From the IMG/VR virus record IMGVR_UViG_3300021335_000015, positions 1-62,215 of that record: 62,215 bases of DNA, one strand, 5' to 3'. The stretch is from a virus. Shown here piece after piece: positions 1-10,800 of this stretch. Within the stretch, counting starts at the first letter, position 1. Every line of letters begins with the position of its first letter. Made by a program: the position numbers and the translations under genes. The notes under the pieces are model-generated. The model was not told the origin of the DNA, made no database searches, and saw nothing but the letters and a program-made list of their open reading frames with translations.

Positions 1-1506
1 CATTCGCCAGTCGAAAATCATTCGGGCGAAAAAATCCGTAATCGCGGTTATCTGCGATTCGAAGATTACAAATACATTCAGGACAACGAACGTTATCAGA
101 TCTTCTCGATATTACTGAAGACGGGTTTATCCTTCGCAGACTACGAGGAACTCTATAAAAAAATCATTCACCCTGCGGGTTTCCATATCGCGAATGATAT
201 CGTACTCACCGCGCTGGCAAAAATCGGCGTCCGTTCCGGACCTACAACCGATCCACTCGAAGTACCGAACTATCCAGTACTGGTCGAAGACAGTGTAGAC
301 ATTCATATCGATTCACTCTACACACTACTGACCATGCGAGAAACCGATCCTGTGGATATCGCATTCATTCTATCGTCACTCGAAACACTGGCACGTTACG
401 ACGACGTGACCATTGATCGTCTGAACCAAGTGTATAGTTCGGTCGCAGAGTGGGCAGGAACGTCCTCACAGACAATGGACGACCCGTCTGTATTGATGAG
501 TGGCGACTATGAGGTGTTAGATGAAGGAGAATCTGAGTCGACCATTGATTTGACCTACGGGACTCCTACCAAGTTAGAACCCGTGCAATCTTTACCTGTT
601 GCTGATCCAGAACCTGAACCAGAACCTGAACCTGAACCAGAACCTGAACCTGAACCAGGCGGCGATCCGGAACCAGAACCAGAACCGCAACCACAACCAG
701 CATTACCGAATAACGTGAGTCACTATCGCGAGACGTTCCCTGTCTACAAGTGGACAGAGTATGATCCTACCGACGAAGTGACTGTGATCTGGAACGACCA
801 AGTGATTTATCGTCTGGACGATCTGGACACCTATCCGATTCGAATCATTGGACCGGACGGTGCGACCTATGAACGTGGCGATAAAGAAGGATTCAACTTT
901 AACGGGGATTGGTATGGTGTTATCCGTGTTGATCTCACAGAGGTTCCTGAACCTGAACCGGAACCAGAACCAGAACCAGAACCGGAGCCAGAACCAGAAC
1001 CAGAGCCAGGTCCAAACCCTGAACCGGAGCCAGAACCTGAACCTGAACCTGAACCAGAGCCAGAACCTGAACCGGAACCAGAGCCTGAACCAGAACCAGA
1101 ACCAGAATGGGAATATGATAGACAATCGCCAGAGTACTTCTGGCAAGAAACGACATCTGTATTTGGTGGAATGTCTTACCGATTGTGGTTCGTATATTGG
1201 AACGGTGAACAGAAAGTACCAGCAGATCAAATATCAAGAACACTAGGTACTCCATGGCCTACAACGTTAACTACTGACGGACAGACCTTTACGCGAGAAG
1301 ATACTCCTTTCTCAACAGAGTCTCCATCATCGCAATATGGAACTTCTACAGTAAACTACTATCGTTTGAAGTCTACGCAACCTGCACCGACTCCAACGGA
1401 TCCGACGATACCATCCGATCCGGATCAAACACAAAACATAGCAGGTAGCGGCGGTGGATCGGACGATGAGTTCACCGAAGACGGAAATACATTCTCTCAA
1501 GAATAA
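1..1506 (+). CDS. Virion protein with Pro-Glu linkers (5' end outside window)
   Basis: The frame is open from base 1, so this is the C-terminal 501 residues of a longer protein; the first internal Met codon (334) is not its start. The visible N-terminal part carries a motif around '[10 protein letters not shown]' that I associate with phage structural proteins. Three Pro-Glu tracts then alternate with two short, apparently related beta-type domains (about residues 240-310 and 375-460), both with a WN motif and a DG-(A/Q)-T-(Y/F) turn. The tail is Gly/Ser/Asp-rich. Position upstream of a fibre gene and gp8 suggests a baseplate or tail-appendage component with stiff spacers holding small domains apart. 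Family and start are not resolvable here. Confidence 0.75.
   Translation, partial: HSPVENHSGEKIRNRGYLRFEDYKYIQDNERYQIFSILLKTGLSFADYEELYKKIIHPAGFHIANDIVLTALAKIGVRSGPTTDPLEVPNYPVLVEDSVDIHIDSLYTLLTMRETDPVDIAFILSSLETLARYDDVTIDRLNQVYSSVAEWAGTSSQTMDDPSVLMSGDYEVLDEGESESTIDLTYGTPTKLEPVQSLPVADPEPEPEPEPEPEPEPEPGGDPEPEPEPQPQPALPNNVSHYRETFPVYKWTEYDPTDEVTVIWNDQVIYRLDDLDTYPIRIIGPDGATYERGDKEGFNFNGDWYGVIRVDLTEVPEPEPEPEPEPEPEPEPEPEPGPNPEPEPEPEPEPEPEPEPEPEPEPEPEPEPEWEYDRQSPEYFWQETTSVFGGMSYRLWFVYWNGEQKVPADQISRTLGTPWPTTLTTDGQTFTREDTPFSTESPSSQYGTSTVNYYRLKSTQPAPTPTDPTIPSDPDQTQNIAGSGGGSDDEFTEDGNTFSQE
607..1107 (+). repeat. Pro-Glu hexanucleotide repeat tracts
   Basis: Alternating GAA/GAG and CCT/CCA/CCG codons give (Glu-Pro)n tracts at 607-657 and 946-1107, with a shorter one at about 670-700. 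The main tracts flank one folded segment. Pro-Glu runs, as in the TonB linker, are extended and stiff. The synonymous codons are mixed, so the repeat is partly degenerate at DNA level. Confidence 0.85.
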
Positions 1507-1509
1507 ATA
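1502..1509 (+). promoter_or_regulatory. Late promoter candidate AATAAATA
   Basis: AATAAATA fits the NATAAATA late box of T4-like phages. It overlaps the stop codon of the upstream gene and lies 24 nt before the fibre start at 1534. It is weaker than the TATAAATA boxes elsewhere in the window. Confidence 0.45.
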
Positions 1510-1533
1510 AACATTACTATCAAGGGCTAGATA

Positions 1534-4500
1534 ATGTCAAGACAAATAATAAACACAGGACAAAGCGCCAACGATGGAACAGGTGACAACCTACGTTCCG
1601 CTGGTGAAAAAATAAATGCGAACTTCGCAGAACTGTATTCGCTTACTCAGATAGGTAGTGGTAGTTCCCTAGAGGAAATTACTGCACTTATTAATGCGGG
1701 TATTGCACAAGGGTTATCGGACTTGGATGTGGACAGTGCCGTATTAAGTTCTCCGGTCATCATTGCGTTACAAGGTCAACAGAACCAACACAGTACAACT
1801 ATCATTAATCTTGATAGTGACCTGAACGCCATCGAAAACACAGTTAACAATCTTGATCTGTCGGGAATTGACACGAACGCCCTAGCCCTTGCGTCTCTTG
1901 CATCTCGCATAGATCTGGATAGTGATAAGATTGCGGAACTTACCGAAGTTGTTGCGGGTCTTGACAGTGATCTTCTTGCGATTGTTGACTCCGATGATAT
2001 TGATGCAGCGATCACTCTTGCGATCAATGCACTTGCGGCAGACCTTGCTGCACAGGCAGACGCAGACAGTGCAGCACGTGCAATCATCATCGGTGACCTA
2101 AACGCACTTGACTCAGACGTAGGTGCAATCCAATCAGACCTTACTGGTGTCGATCTACAATCATTGGTCGCGTCTATCGCAGCATTACAGCTAGCGAACG
2201 TTGCGGCAGATTCTGATCTTGCGGCACTTGCTGCGTCGATGGACTCGGACTTCATTGCACAGGCAACACTCCTTGCAAACCTAAACTCATTGTTGACATT
2301 ATCTGACAGTGACATACTATCTCTACAGACACAAGTCTCACAACTAGATTCAGACTTCCAAGGTAACGTCGCAGCAAACGCAATTGCGATCGATGGTATT
2401 ATAGTTGATATTACAGAGACAGACTCTGATCTAACTGCACTCGCACAACAGGTGACTGCATTAGAGGTTCAAGTCGCAACCGATATAACGAGTGCAACCT
2501 CTACACTAGAACAGACACTGACAACTCAGATCACCCTAACAGATAGTTCGGTGAGTGCAAACTCATCGGCAATTCTTGCACTACAGACACAACTGAATGA
2601 CTTGGATGTCGCAGGTACTGCGGTCGCTGCAAACGCAGACGCATTGAATGCACTACAGACACAGATCAATGCAAACGATAGTGACATCACTATCATGTCT
2701 TCTGACATCACACAACTTTCATCTACTCTTGCGGCGATCGACTCCGACTTCCTAATCAGTGGAACGGCAGAGGCACGTGAAGAACTACTGACACTTATCC
2801 AGATGTCGGATAGTGCGATTGACTTACTAGCGGCAGACATTACGACACTAGAGACTGCACTACTTACAGCGGGTGTTGATTCCGGTTTCGTTTCCAACCT
2901 AGTTGCTGCCGCAGAACAGGGACTCCAAACTCAGATCACTGCTACGGACTCTGATCTAACAATTGTCGCACAGGATGTCACAAACTTATCCGCACAATTA
3001 AATTCGGTAGACTCTGACCTTGGTGCAGAGATCTCCGCAGTATCTACCGCGCAACAAGCACTGACAGCTCAGGTCACCCAGAACGATTCTGCGATTACCT
3101 CACAGTCGTCTTTGATCACACAACTAGAATCGCAGATCACATCGATTGATTCTGATCTAGGCGTACAACTTGCAGCAGACGCTGCTGCGATTCAGTCCCT
3201 AGAGACACAGGTCTCTGATAGTGCGACAGGTCTTACTGCATTGTCGCAACAGATCACAAGTCTTCAGTCTTCGTTCAATGAAGGTGTAGACTCTGACGCG
3301 GTACTTGCAATCGCAGGTGAAGCGACTGCAACTCTTACTACGCGCATCGATGCAACAGACTCAGACATCACTGCGATCAATCAAGACATCGTAGATCTAC
3401 GCACAGACCTAACTGACACAGAGAATGGACTTGCTGCGAATGTATCGGCAACCGATGCACTGACTACAAGTCTGTCCCAGACTGATAGTGACCTAACGAT
3501 CGTATCTAACCAGACGACACAACTATCAGCAAGTCTAAGTGGACTTGACTCAGATCTACAGGTCACGTCTACGGCACTTGATTCACTAGAGGCAACTGTC
3601 TCTGATAGTGCGAACGGTCTCCTTGCACAGTCGCAACAGATAACTAACCTTGAGACCTCGGTCAGTGACCTAGAACTTGCAGACTCCGCGAACGCCTCTG
3701 CGATACAATCTCTGACCACCACGGTAAACGAAAAGGCAGATGACAGTGACCTCACAGTGGTATCGCAAGCGCTTACAACACTACGTGCAGATTTAGAAGT
3801 ACTGGATAGTGAAACGGGTATCGCACTCCAAGCGGCCGCAGATGCTACGGAGTCACTAACAACTGCTGTCCAGTTAACCGACAGTGCTCTATCAGTAGAG
3901 TCGCAGAAGATTACACAACTACAAGCAGACCTAGGAAGTCTCGACAGTGCAGGGGTGCAGGCAAACGCTGCCGCACTACAGTCATTGACGACTCAGGTCA
4001 ACGACAGTTCGACGGGTCTGTCTGCGATATCCTCACGCGTGGATAGTATTGGCGCAACAGTTGACGCACTTGACCTTTCAGGTATCGACTCCAACTTCTC
4101 ACAGATCTCTGCCGCTGCAAGTTCTCTTGCAACACTAACATCTCGCGTCGACGCAACGGACAGTGACCTAACTGTTATCTCTGAGGACGTTGTCCAGTTG
4201 AATGCCGACCTATCAACAGCAGACAGCGCGATCAGTGCAACATCTAGTGCACTAAGCACCTTGACCGCACAGGTAACCGCAGACAGCGGTGGTCTTGTTT
4301 CACTACAATCACAGATCACATCTCTTGGTGGTACAGTCAGTACTATCAATGGACAGTACGCAACAACAGGTACTACAGATACATTACTTGATAGGATCAC
4401 CGCAACTGATAGTGACCTATTGGTAGAACAAGGCAGGATCACCACACTAGAAGCGTCGGTAAGTAATCTTGATAGTAACCTCACTGGGTTCATGGCAGAC

Positions 4501-6348
4501 ACTACAGTCACCGATGATCTACAGAATCAGATCACTGCAAACGATAGTGCTATCAGCGTGGAGCAGGGTAGGATAACCACACTTGCAGCGAATGTCTCTG
4601 CACTCGATAGTGACTTGAGTCTAAAGGCAGACACCACTGTCACTGACGATCTGTTCAATAGAGTAGATGCTACTGACAGCGATATCGGTGTAGAACAAGG
4701 TAGGATCACTACACTTGAAGCGAATGTCTCGGCAATCGATAGTGACTTGAGTCTAAAGGCGGATACTACAGTCACTGATCAACTACAGAACAACATTGAT
4801 GCTACCGATAGCGACATTGCCGTTGAACAAGGAAGGATCACTACACTTGCTGCCGAGGTCTCTGCACTTGACAGTGAAGTTTCTCTGAAGGCAGATACCA
4901 CTGTCACTGACGATCTGTTCAATAGAGTAGATGCTACTGACAGCGATATCGGTGTAGAACAAGGAAGGATAACCACACTTGCAGCGGATGTCGCGGCGCT
5001 CGATAGTGACTTGAGTCTAAAGGCAGACACCACTGTTACGGACCAACTACAGAACAACATTGATGCTACCGATAGCGACATTACCGTTGAACAAGGAAGG
5101 ATCACTACACTTGCTGCTGATGTATCAAGTCTCGGTAGTGACGTTAATGCAAGTCTTGCACTGAAGGCGGATACTACAGTTACTGACGATCTGTTCAATA
5201 GAGTAGATGCTACTGATAGTGATATCGGTGTAGAACAAGGTAGGATCACTACACTCGATGCTACTGTATCAAGTCTCAACAGTGATGTCAATTCTAGTCT
5301 TGCCTTAAAGGCGGACACTACAGTCACTGATCAACTACAGAACAACATTGATGCTACCGATAGTGATATCGGTGTAGAACAAGGTAGGATCACTACTCTT
5401 CAAGCAACGGTATCAAGTCTCAACAGCGACGTTAATGCAAGTCTTGCCCTAAAGGCAGACACCACTGTCACTGACGATCTGTTCAATAGAGTAGATGCTA
5501 CCGATAGCGACATTACCGTTGAACAAGGAAGGATCACTACACTTGCTGCTGATGTATCAAGTCTCGGTAGTGACGTTAATTCAAGTCTTGCTTTAAAGGC
5601 AGATACCACTGTCACTGACGATCTGTTCAATAGAGTAGATGCTACTGATAGTGACCTATTGATAGAACAGGGTAGGATCACTGAGTTGTCAAGTGCTGTA
5701 TCAGGACTTGATAGTGATCTTGATATAGAGACGCAAGCCCGTCAAGCGCTTGAGTCTACAATTCTTCTCGACAGTGACGTAACAGTAATCACCAACAGTC
5801 TGATAACAACCTTCAGATCCAACATCGGACTTGGTACAACTGGTACCGTAGAGAGTGTTGTTGAATCAGAAATATCAGAACTCACAATTATCGACTCTGC
5901 GGGCATTGCAACCATAGCACAAAGTAAGGTTGACACTCTGTCAGCGACACTTAACGATTCTGCTAATGCTACGGGTTCTATCGCAAACGCACAGGCTGGA
6001 TTGGTACAACGCATCGCTGCGACAGAGAGTGACTTCCAGTCAATCGAACAGAAATACTTTGTCGCACTGGATGATGGAAACACGTTCACTGGATTCGAAG
6101 TACTTAACGGTGCGGGTGTATCATCGTTCACCATCCAAGCGAACGACTTCGCATTGAAGACACAGAACCAAACCAAGACTCCATTCTCCGTGTCTGGAGA
6201 CGTGGTCTCACTAACGAACACAAAGGTTACTGGAAACCTAGACGTGGGTGACGGTGCAGCGAACTCCATGAGATTGAAGGACGATGTATTGAAGATTCAC
6301 GACTCAGACGGTAACGTTAGAGTAATAATCGGTAACTTATCAGGATAA
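1534..6348 (+). CDS. Giant coiled-coil tail fibre-like protein (1604 aa)
   Basis: The N-terminus (SRQIINTGQSANDGTGDNLR) is an attachment-type motif seen in many marine phage structural proteins. Residues from about 60 to 1500 are heptad-like segments punctuated by 'DSD' motifs, with Leu/Ile/Val at hydrophobic positions, so a long trimeric coiled coil is likely. The last ~95 residues form a beta-rich cap (PFSVSGDVVSLTNTKVTGNL) that resembles the end of lambda gpJ-type tip proteins and is shared with the 528-aa protein at 12929. Near-identical internal repeats occupy 4489-5690. The role is inferred as a tail or baseplate fibre; it was not matched to a named T4 fibre gene. Confidence 0.8.
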   Translation: MSRQIINTGQSANDGTGDNLRSAGEKINANFAELYSLTQIGSGSSLEEITALINAGIAQGLSDLDVDSAVLSSPVIIALQGQQNQHSTTIINLDSDLNAIENTVNNLDLSGIDTNALALASLASRIDLDSDKIAELTEVVAGLDSDLLAIVDSDDIDAAITLAINALAADLAAQADADSAARAIIIGDLNALDSDVGAIQSDLTGVDLQSLVASIAALQLANVAADSDLAALAASMDSDFIAQATLLANLNSLLTLSDSDILSLQTQVSQLDSDFQGNVAANAIAIDGIIVDITETDSDLTALAQQVTALEVQVATDITSATSTLEQTLTTQITLTDSSVSANSSAILALQTQLNDLDVAGTAVAANADALNALQTQINANDSDITIMSSDITQLSSTLAAIDSDFLISGTAEAREELLTLIQMSDSAIDLLAADITTLETALLTAGVDSGFVSNLVAAAEQGLQTQITATDSDLTIVAQDVTNLSAQLNSVDSDLGAEISAVSTAQQALTAQVTQNDSAITSQSSLITQLESQITSIDSDLGVQLAADAAAIQSLETQVSDSATGLTALSQQITSLQSSFNEGVDSDAVLAIAGEATATLTTRIDATDSDITAINQDIVDLRTDLTDTENGLAANVSATDALTTSLSQTDSDLTIVSNQTTQLSASLSGLDSDLQVTSTALDSLEATVSDSANGLLAQSQQITNLETSVSDLELADSANASAIQSLTTTVNEKADDSDLTVVSQALTTLRADLEVLDSETGIALQAAADATESLTTAVQLTDSALSVESQKITQLQADLGSLDSAGVQANAAALQSLTTQVNDSSTGLSAISSRVDSIGATVDALDLSGIDSNFSQISAAASSLATLTSRVDATDSDLTVISEDVVQLNADLSTADSAISATSSALSTLTAQVTADSGGLVSLQSQITSLGGTVSTINGQYATTGTTDTLLDRITATDSDLLVEQGRITTLEASVSNLDSNLTGFMADTTVTDDLQNQITANDSAISVEQGRITTLAANVSALDSDLSLKADTTVTDDLFNRVDATDSDIGVEQGRITTLEANVSAIDSDLSLKADTTVTDQLQNNIDATDSDIAVEQGRITTLAAEVSALDSEVSLKADTTVTDDLFNRVDATDSDIGVEQGRITTLAADVAALDSDLSLKADTTVTDQLQNNIDATDSDITVEQGRITTLAADVSSLGSDVNASLALKADTTVTDDLFNRVDATDSDIGVEQGRITTLDATVSSLNSDVNSSLALKADTTVTDQLQNNIDATDSDIGVEQGRITTLQATVSSLNSDVNASLALKADTTVTDDLFNRVDATDSDITVEQGRITTLAADVSSLGSDVNSSLALKADTTVTDDLFNRVDATDSDLLIEQGRITELSSAVSGLDSDLDIETQARQALESTILLDSDVTVITNSLITTFRSNIGLGTTGTVESVVESEISELTIIDSAGIATIAQSKVDTLSATLNDSANATGSIANAQAGLVQRIAATESDFQSIEQKYFVALDDGNTFTGFEVLNGAGVSSFTIQANDFALKTQNQTKTPFSVSGDVVSLTNTKVTGNLDVGDGAANSMRLKDDVLKIHDSDGNVRVIIGNLSG
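4489..5690 (+). repeat. Tandem 132/144-bp repeats in the fibre gene
   Basis: The module starting LKADTTVTDDLFNRVDATDS recurs with starts near 4624, 4756, 4888, 5020, 5164, 5308, 5452 and 5596. The first spacings are 132 bp (44 aa); the later ones are 144 bp (48 aa), through an extra four residues (type N-S/A-S-L). A variant alternates DDLFNRVDATDS with DQLQNNIDATDS. Copies are nearly identical at DNA level, which points to recent duplication or gene conversion. Confidence 0.9.
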
Positions 6349-6361
6349 CTTTGGACAAACC

Positions 6362-6386
6362 CCCTATATAGTAAATAGGGATTTTT
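6362..6386 (+). terminator. Intrinsic terminator after the 1604-aa fibre gene
   Basis: CCCTAT (6362-6367) pairs with ATAGGG (6375-6380) across a 7-nt loop and is followed by A-TTTTT. The stem is short, so termination may be partial. It lies between the fibre stop and the gp8 ribosome binding site. Confidence 0.55.
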
Positions 6387-6400
6387 AACAGGACAATATA

Positions 6401-7816
6401 ATGCCAGCTATTGTTAGACAACCATTGCGAACTGAACTCGCAAAACAATTACTGGGAGAGATCCATTCGGAGACGGATCACTACTACATCGGTATAGGCA
6501 AATCGGACAAGTTCGGTGACGCAGACGTAGTGGTTCCGCCAGTGGATTCCCCACAAGAAGAACGTGAGTTCAGACATAATTTGCAATCAATCAAAAAGGT
6601 AGAGGGTGCGATCATGGTCGCCCGTCGAGTCAATTGGACAACAGGTACTCAGTACTACGGTTGGAACGACTCGACGTCACCAAGCGACTCTAACCCATAC
6701 TATGTGCTCACAGACGCGAAAGAAGTTTACATCTGCCTATCACCAGGCATCGATGATAGTGGTGTACATCAACCATCTACGGTAGAACCTAACTATGGGT
6801 TCCACGCACCGATCAGTACAGTGTCAGATCCTAACGATCCAATGTACTTACAACGACTGCACTGGGAACCGTTCACTACCACTGACGGTTACACGTGGAA
6901 GTTCTGTTACTCCTTACGTCCGGAGAACATCTATCAGTTCCTATCATCCAACCACATCCCTGTACAACCTTTAGAAGACACTCTGGCTGGCGGAGACTCT
7001 ATTGAAGATTTACAGTGGCACGTTGCTGATCGTGCGGTTGGTGGAGAAATCATTAGTGTACAAGTAACCGATAGTGGTAGCGGATATGATCCAGCAAACC
7101 CACCGGCTGTTTTGATCGAAGGTAATGGTTATGGTTGTGTTGGTACCGCAGTTGTATCTGGAGACAAGGTCGTAAGAATTGATATGGTGTCTGGTACAAA
7201 CGAAAACACACAGACCACTTATGGTTCTGGATATGGTTGGGCGGAAGTATCAATCGAAGGTAACGCAGAAGCTCGTGCAATCATTACATCTAGTGCCGGT
7301 CTAGGTAAGGACGCTGCAAGTGATTTGAAAACAAGTTCGGTCATGATGAACATCAAACCGAACGGAGATGAGAACGGACGATTCGTTGTCGAGAACTCTT
7401 TCCGTCAGATCGGTGTTATTAAGAACCCGATGCAGCCAAACGGGACAGACGCATACACAGAAGGTGGTGCGAAGTGTCTATCCAGTTTTACCCTAACCAA
7501 CGGTCATGGAGAATCTTCACCATTCCACAACGGAGAGTTGGTGACAAGTTTCCCAGGCGGTGCAGTGGCATATGTTGATGAGTCAATCGGCAACACAGTA
7601 TTCTATCACCAGAATTCAAAAACAGGTTTTGAAGAGTTCGCAGTGGGTGAGTCGATATCTCAAACAGGTGTGGTCGTGACTGCATCCATAGACTTCGTCA
7701 CACGCAAATACGGCATCGATCGATATACAGGCGAGGTTCTTTACATTGAGAACCGACCACGTATACGTCGTGATGCAGAACAACAAGAAGATATCAAGGT
7801 AGTCATCACAGTTTAG
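6401..7816 (+). CDS. 8: Baseplate wedge subunit gp8
   Basis: Recognised from both ends compared with T4 gp8. The N-terminus (IVRQPLRTELAKQLLGEI, then YYIGIGKSDKFGDAD) matches the 'FRTEKMLNFYNSI...LFISFGRSEPW' pattern, and the C-terminus (YIENRPRIRRDAEQQEDI) matches the gp8 ending 'YMENRPPI...DQTEEI'. At 471 aa it is longer than T4 gp8 (334 aa), with extra beta-rich sequence in the middle. gp8 forms part of the wedge around the baseplate hub. An AGGA motif lies 8 nt before the ATG. It is followed after 8 nt by the DUF4815-like gene. Confidence 0.85.
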   Translation: MPAIVRQPLRTELAKQLLGEIHSETDHYYIGIGKSDKFGDADVVVPPVDSPQEEREFRHNLQSIKKVEGAIMVARRVNWTTGTQYYGWNDSTSPSDSNPYYVLTDAKEVYICLSPGIDDSGVHQPSTVEPNYGFHAPISTVSDPNDPMYLQRLHWEPFTTTDGYTWKFCYSLRPENIYQFLSSNHIPVQPLEDTLAGGDSIEDLQWHVADRAVGGEIISVQVTDSGSGYDPANPPAVLIEGNGYGCVGTAVVSGDKVVRIDMVSGTNENTQTTYGSGYGWAEVSIEGNAEARAIITSSAGLGKDAASDLKTSSVMMNIKPNGDENGRFVVENSFRQIGVIKNPMQPNGTDAYTEGGAKCLSSFTLTNGHGESSPFHNGELVTSFPGGAVAYVDESIGNTVFYHQNSKTGFEEFAVGESISQTGVVVTASIDFVTRKYGIDRYTGEVLYIENRPRIRRDAEQQEDIKVVITV

Positions 7817-7824
7817 GATTAATT

Positions 7825-10800
7825 ATGTCTGATCAAGATTATTTAAAAGAAATAACTGCGTCCACATTCAAGGACGACTACCGCGACTTTTACGATGCAG
7901 ATGATGGGTACCACCGTATCCTATTCAGGGGTGGTCACGCCCTACAGGCACGTGAACTGATCGAACTGCAAACGATCATCCAATCAGAGATCGAACGATT
8001 CGGTAGTAACATATTCAAAGAAGGTGCACTGGTAAATCCAGGCGGTGTCACTGTAGACAACAAAGTTGAGTTTGTCAAGATGACGGAGAGCAGTACTCTC
8101 CCTTCTTTAGATCAACTCCCGGCTGATCGTGAGGTCAAGAACCAAGACGGAGTCAAGGCAAAGGTTCTTGACATCGTGGGTAAGATCGTGTATGTTCAAT
8201 ACATCGATACTACAAGTGGAAATAGTGATGGTGGATCACCTCGTTTCGTAACTGACGACAGACTAGACATCCTAGGTACGGTTGCAACTTCTGGTCGTGC
8301 GGTTCGTGCAGCATTCGCAGAGGGTGACTACTTCGTACAGGGTCACTTCGTACACACAACAGAAAAGAGTTTCATGATCGATCCGGACGGATCACTATCA
8401 GAACACGAAGCGGTCGACATCGGTTTCCGCATCAAGGAAGTTCTGGTCACCGCATCGGAAGATGAGAGTCTCTACGATAACTCAGGTGCACAACCTAATG
8501 TTGGAGCGCCAGGCGCAGACCGATACAAGATCATCCTAGAACCAACGAAACGCACAGATATTGCAAACGATGAGAACTTTGTTTTCGTCGCACGTGTCCT
8601 GAACGGCGTGGTGACTCGTGAGGTCACTAGTCACGATGGATATAATCGAATCAACAAGTTGCTTGCTCAACGCACCAAGGAAGAGTCTGGTGATTATGTT
8701 GCACAGGACTTTACAGCAGTCTTTGAAGATTTCGATGACGCCAACCTACTACTAGATGTTTCTGAGGGAATCGCATACGTCGACGGATATCGACTAGACA
8801 TGGGACGTACAGAGATTGTTGTTCCTAAAGCACAGACCGTGAGACAGAAGGATCGAGAGGTCGTGTCCTCTTACTATGGTAACTGGGTCTATGTAGATGA
8901 GACAAACGCCAATACTACAGGTTTCGGTGACCTATCAAGTTTCGGTGCAGTTACTATTAGAAACGATCAAGGACAAGTAATCGGTGACGCGAACACTCGT
9001 GGCATCGAACAGGACGCAGCGGGTTATCGACTATACATCTTCAACGTGAAGTTAGGTGATGGCGCAACCTTCAGTCAAGCACAGAGTTTTGTCGACAAAA
9101 TAAACGGAGATGAAATCTACCTTGTTGACACCCACATCTATGGTACGATCAACAACAGCCTAATCTTCCCACTACCACAGACAAGTCCAGAAAGAAACAG
9201 TATCGCAACCGCGCAGTATGTGAAGACCGTTGCGAGAGTGAATCAACAACCAGACGGTACAGAGTTGACTCTCGGTGGAGTTGAACCACAGAACTGGGTC
9301 ATCTCAGAAGTCGGTGGTGGCATCTTAGATATAGTCGCTGATAACGCAGGTAAGTTTATAGGGTTGGATGCATCCAGTACCTACAACGTTCTGACTTACG
9401 TTAACGAACCAAACGGCACATACCGTAAGAAGACACTGACAAGAAAGACAGACCTACAGGTGACCACAGACCACGCACAATTGGAATTTGCTACGTCGGT
9501 CGAGACTTCAGTGGTTGATGGTTACGAACTCATTCAGGTGTTACAGAACGACGGTAAAGATGTCACGCACATGTATGAGATGGACGGCGGTCAACGAGAT
9601 AACTTCTACGACTTCGTCTCTTTCAGATTGAAGACTGGGTTCTCTATACCAGATGGAATCACTCTATCATTTGACTTCAAACACTTCGAACATGATGCGG
9701 GAGACTTCTTCTCTGTGACTTCATACTTAGGTGAGGACGCTGGTGACGAAGGTCTCGCATACGAAGACATTCCATCGCACACATACGTCGATGGTACCAC
9801 AGTATCACTACGTGACGTGATCGACTTCCGTCCATCACGTAACACCGATGGTTCATTTCCGACATTGAGTATACCACAGAATGCTTCAGGAATCAACTTA
9901 ATCAATGTAAAATATTACGAACCACGTATTGACATTCTAGTCGCTAACACTAAGGACAGATACGGTGATGTTGGTTTTGGTGAACTACAAGTCGTTCAGG
10001 GTCAGTCAAGTGCAAACCCAAGACCACCAGAAGTTCCAACCGGATCTCTGCCACTATACATCTTCCGTCTGAATCCATACACGTTCAACTCTAGTGACGT
10101 GGTAATGGAGAAACAGACACACAAGCGATTCACCATGAAGGATATCGCTGCTATCGAAACTCGCGTAGATGATCTATACGAGTTGACCACACTGAGTCTC
10201 CTAGAGTCCAACACGCAATCGCTTACTGTTCTTGACGATCAGGGATCTGCGAGAACGAAGGCTGGATTCATCGCGGACAACTTCACGTCGTTCAGTTTCT
10301 CTGACGTGAACAACCCAGATTACCGCGCATCGGTCGAGACGGTATCGGGTCTAATGAAACCATCCTTCCGCGAAAACCTTGTTAGATTGAAACATGATGC
10401 GTCTCAGGGTAATTCAACTCGCACTGGTGATTACGTAACACTACCTTACACACACGTTTCGTTCATAACGCAAGACGTAGCTACTGGTAGTATGAACATC
10501 AATCCGTTCGCGGTCATTACGCAGGAAGGTCACACCACACTATCACCATCAAGTGATCAGTGGGTGGAGACACAGACTTTACCACCAATTATGCAGACGA
10601 CAGTTCGTCGTTCGGTTCCTATCGATCTTGGATTCGAAGACCTTTGGTGGAATGGTATTACAAACGTTAACCGTCCACGCACACGTCAACAGTTCTCTGT
10701 TGAGTCAACGTCTCGTGCGATACAGGAGTTTGTCGGTGAACGTGTAGTCGATACCGAAGTTGTTCCGTTCATGCGTTCACGTAAGATCTCATTCAAGGCA

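Noticed and set aside
703-1255. Long open frames on both strands through the Pro-Glu region
   Set aside because: They arise from the low-complexity CCA/GAA repeat read in other frames; their translations are simple-sequence mirrors with no start signals.
4527-5681. Minus-strand ORFs across the fibre repeats
   Set aside because: They repeat with the same 132/144-bp period as the real gene and have no ribosome binding sites; they are shadows.
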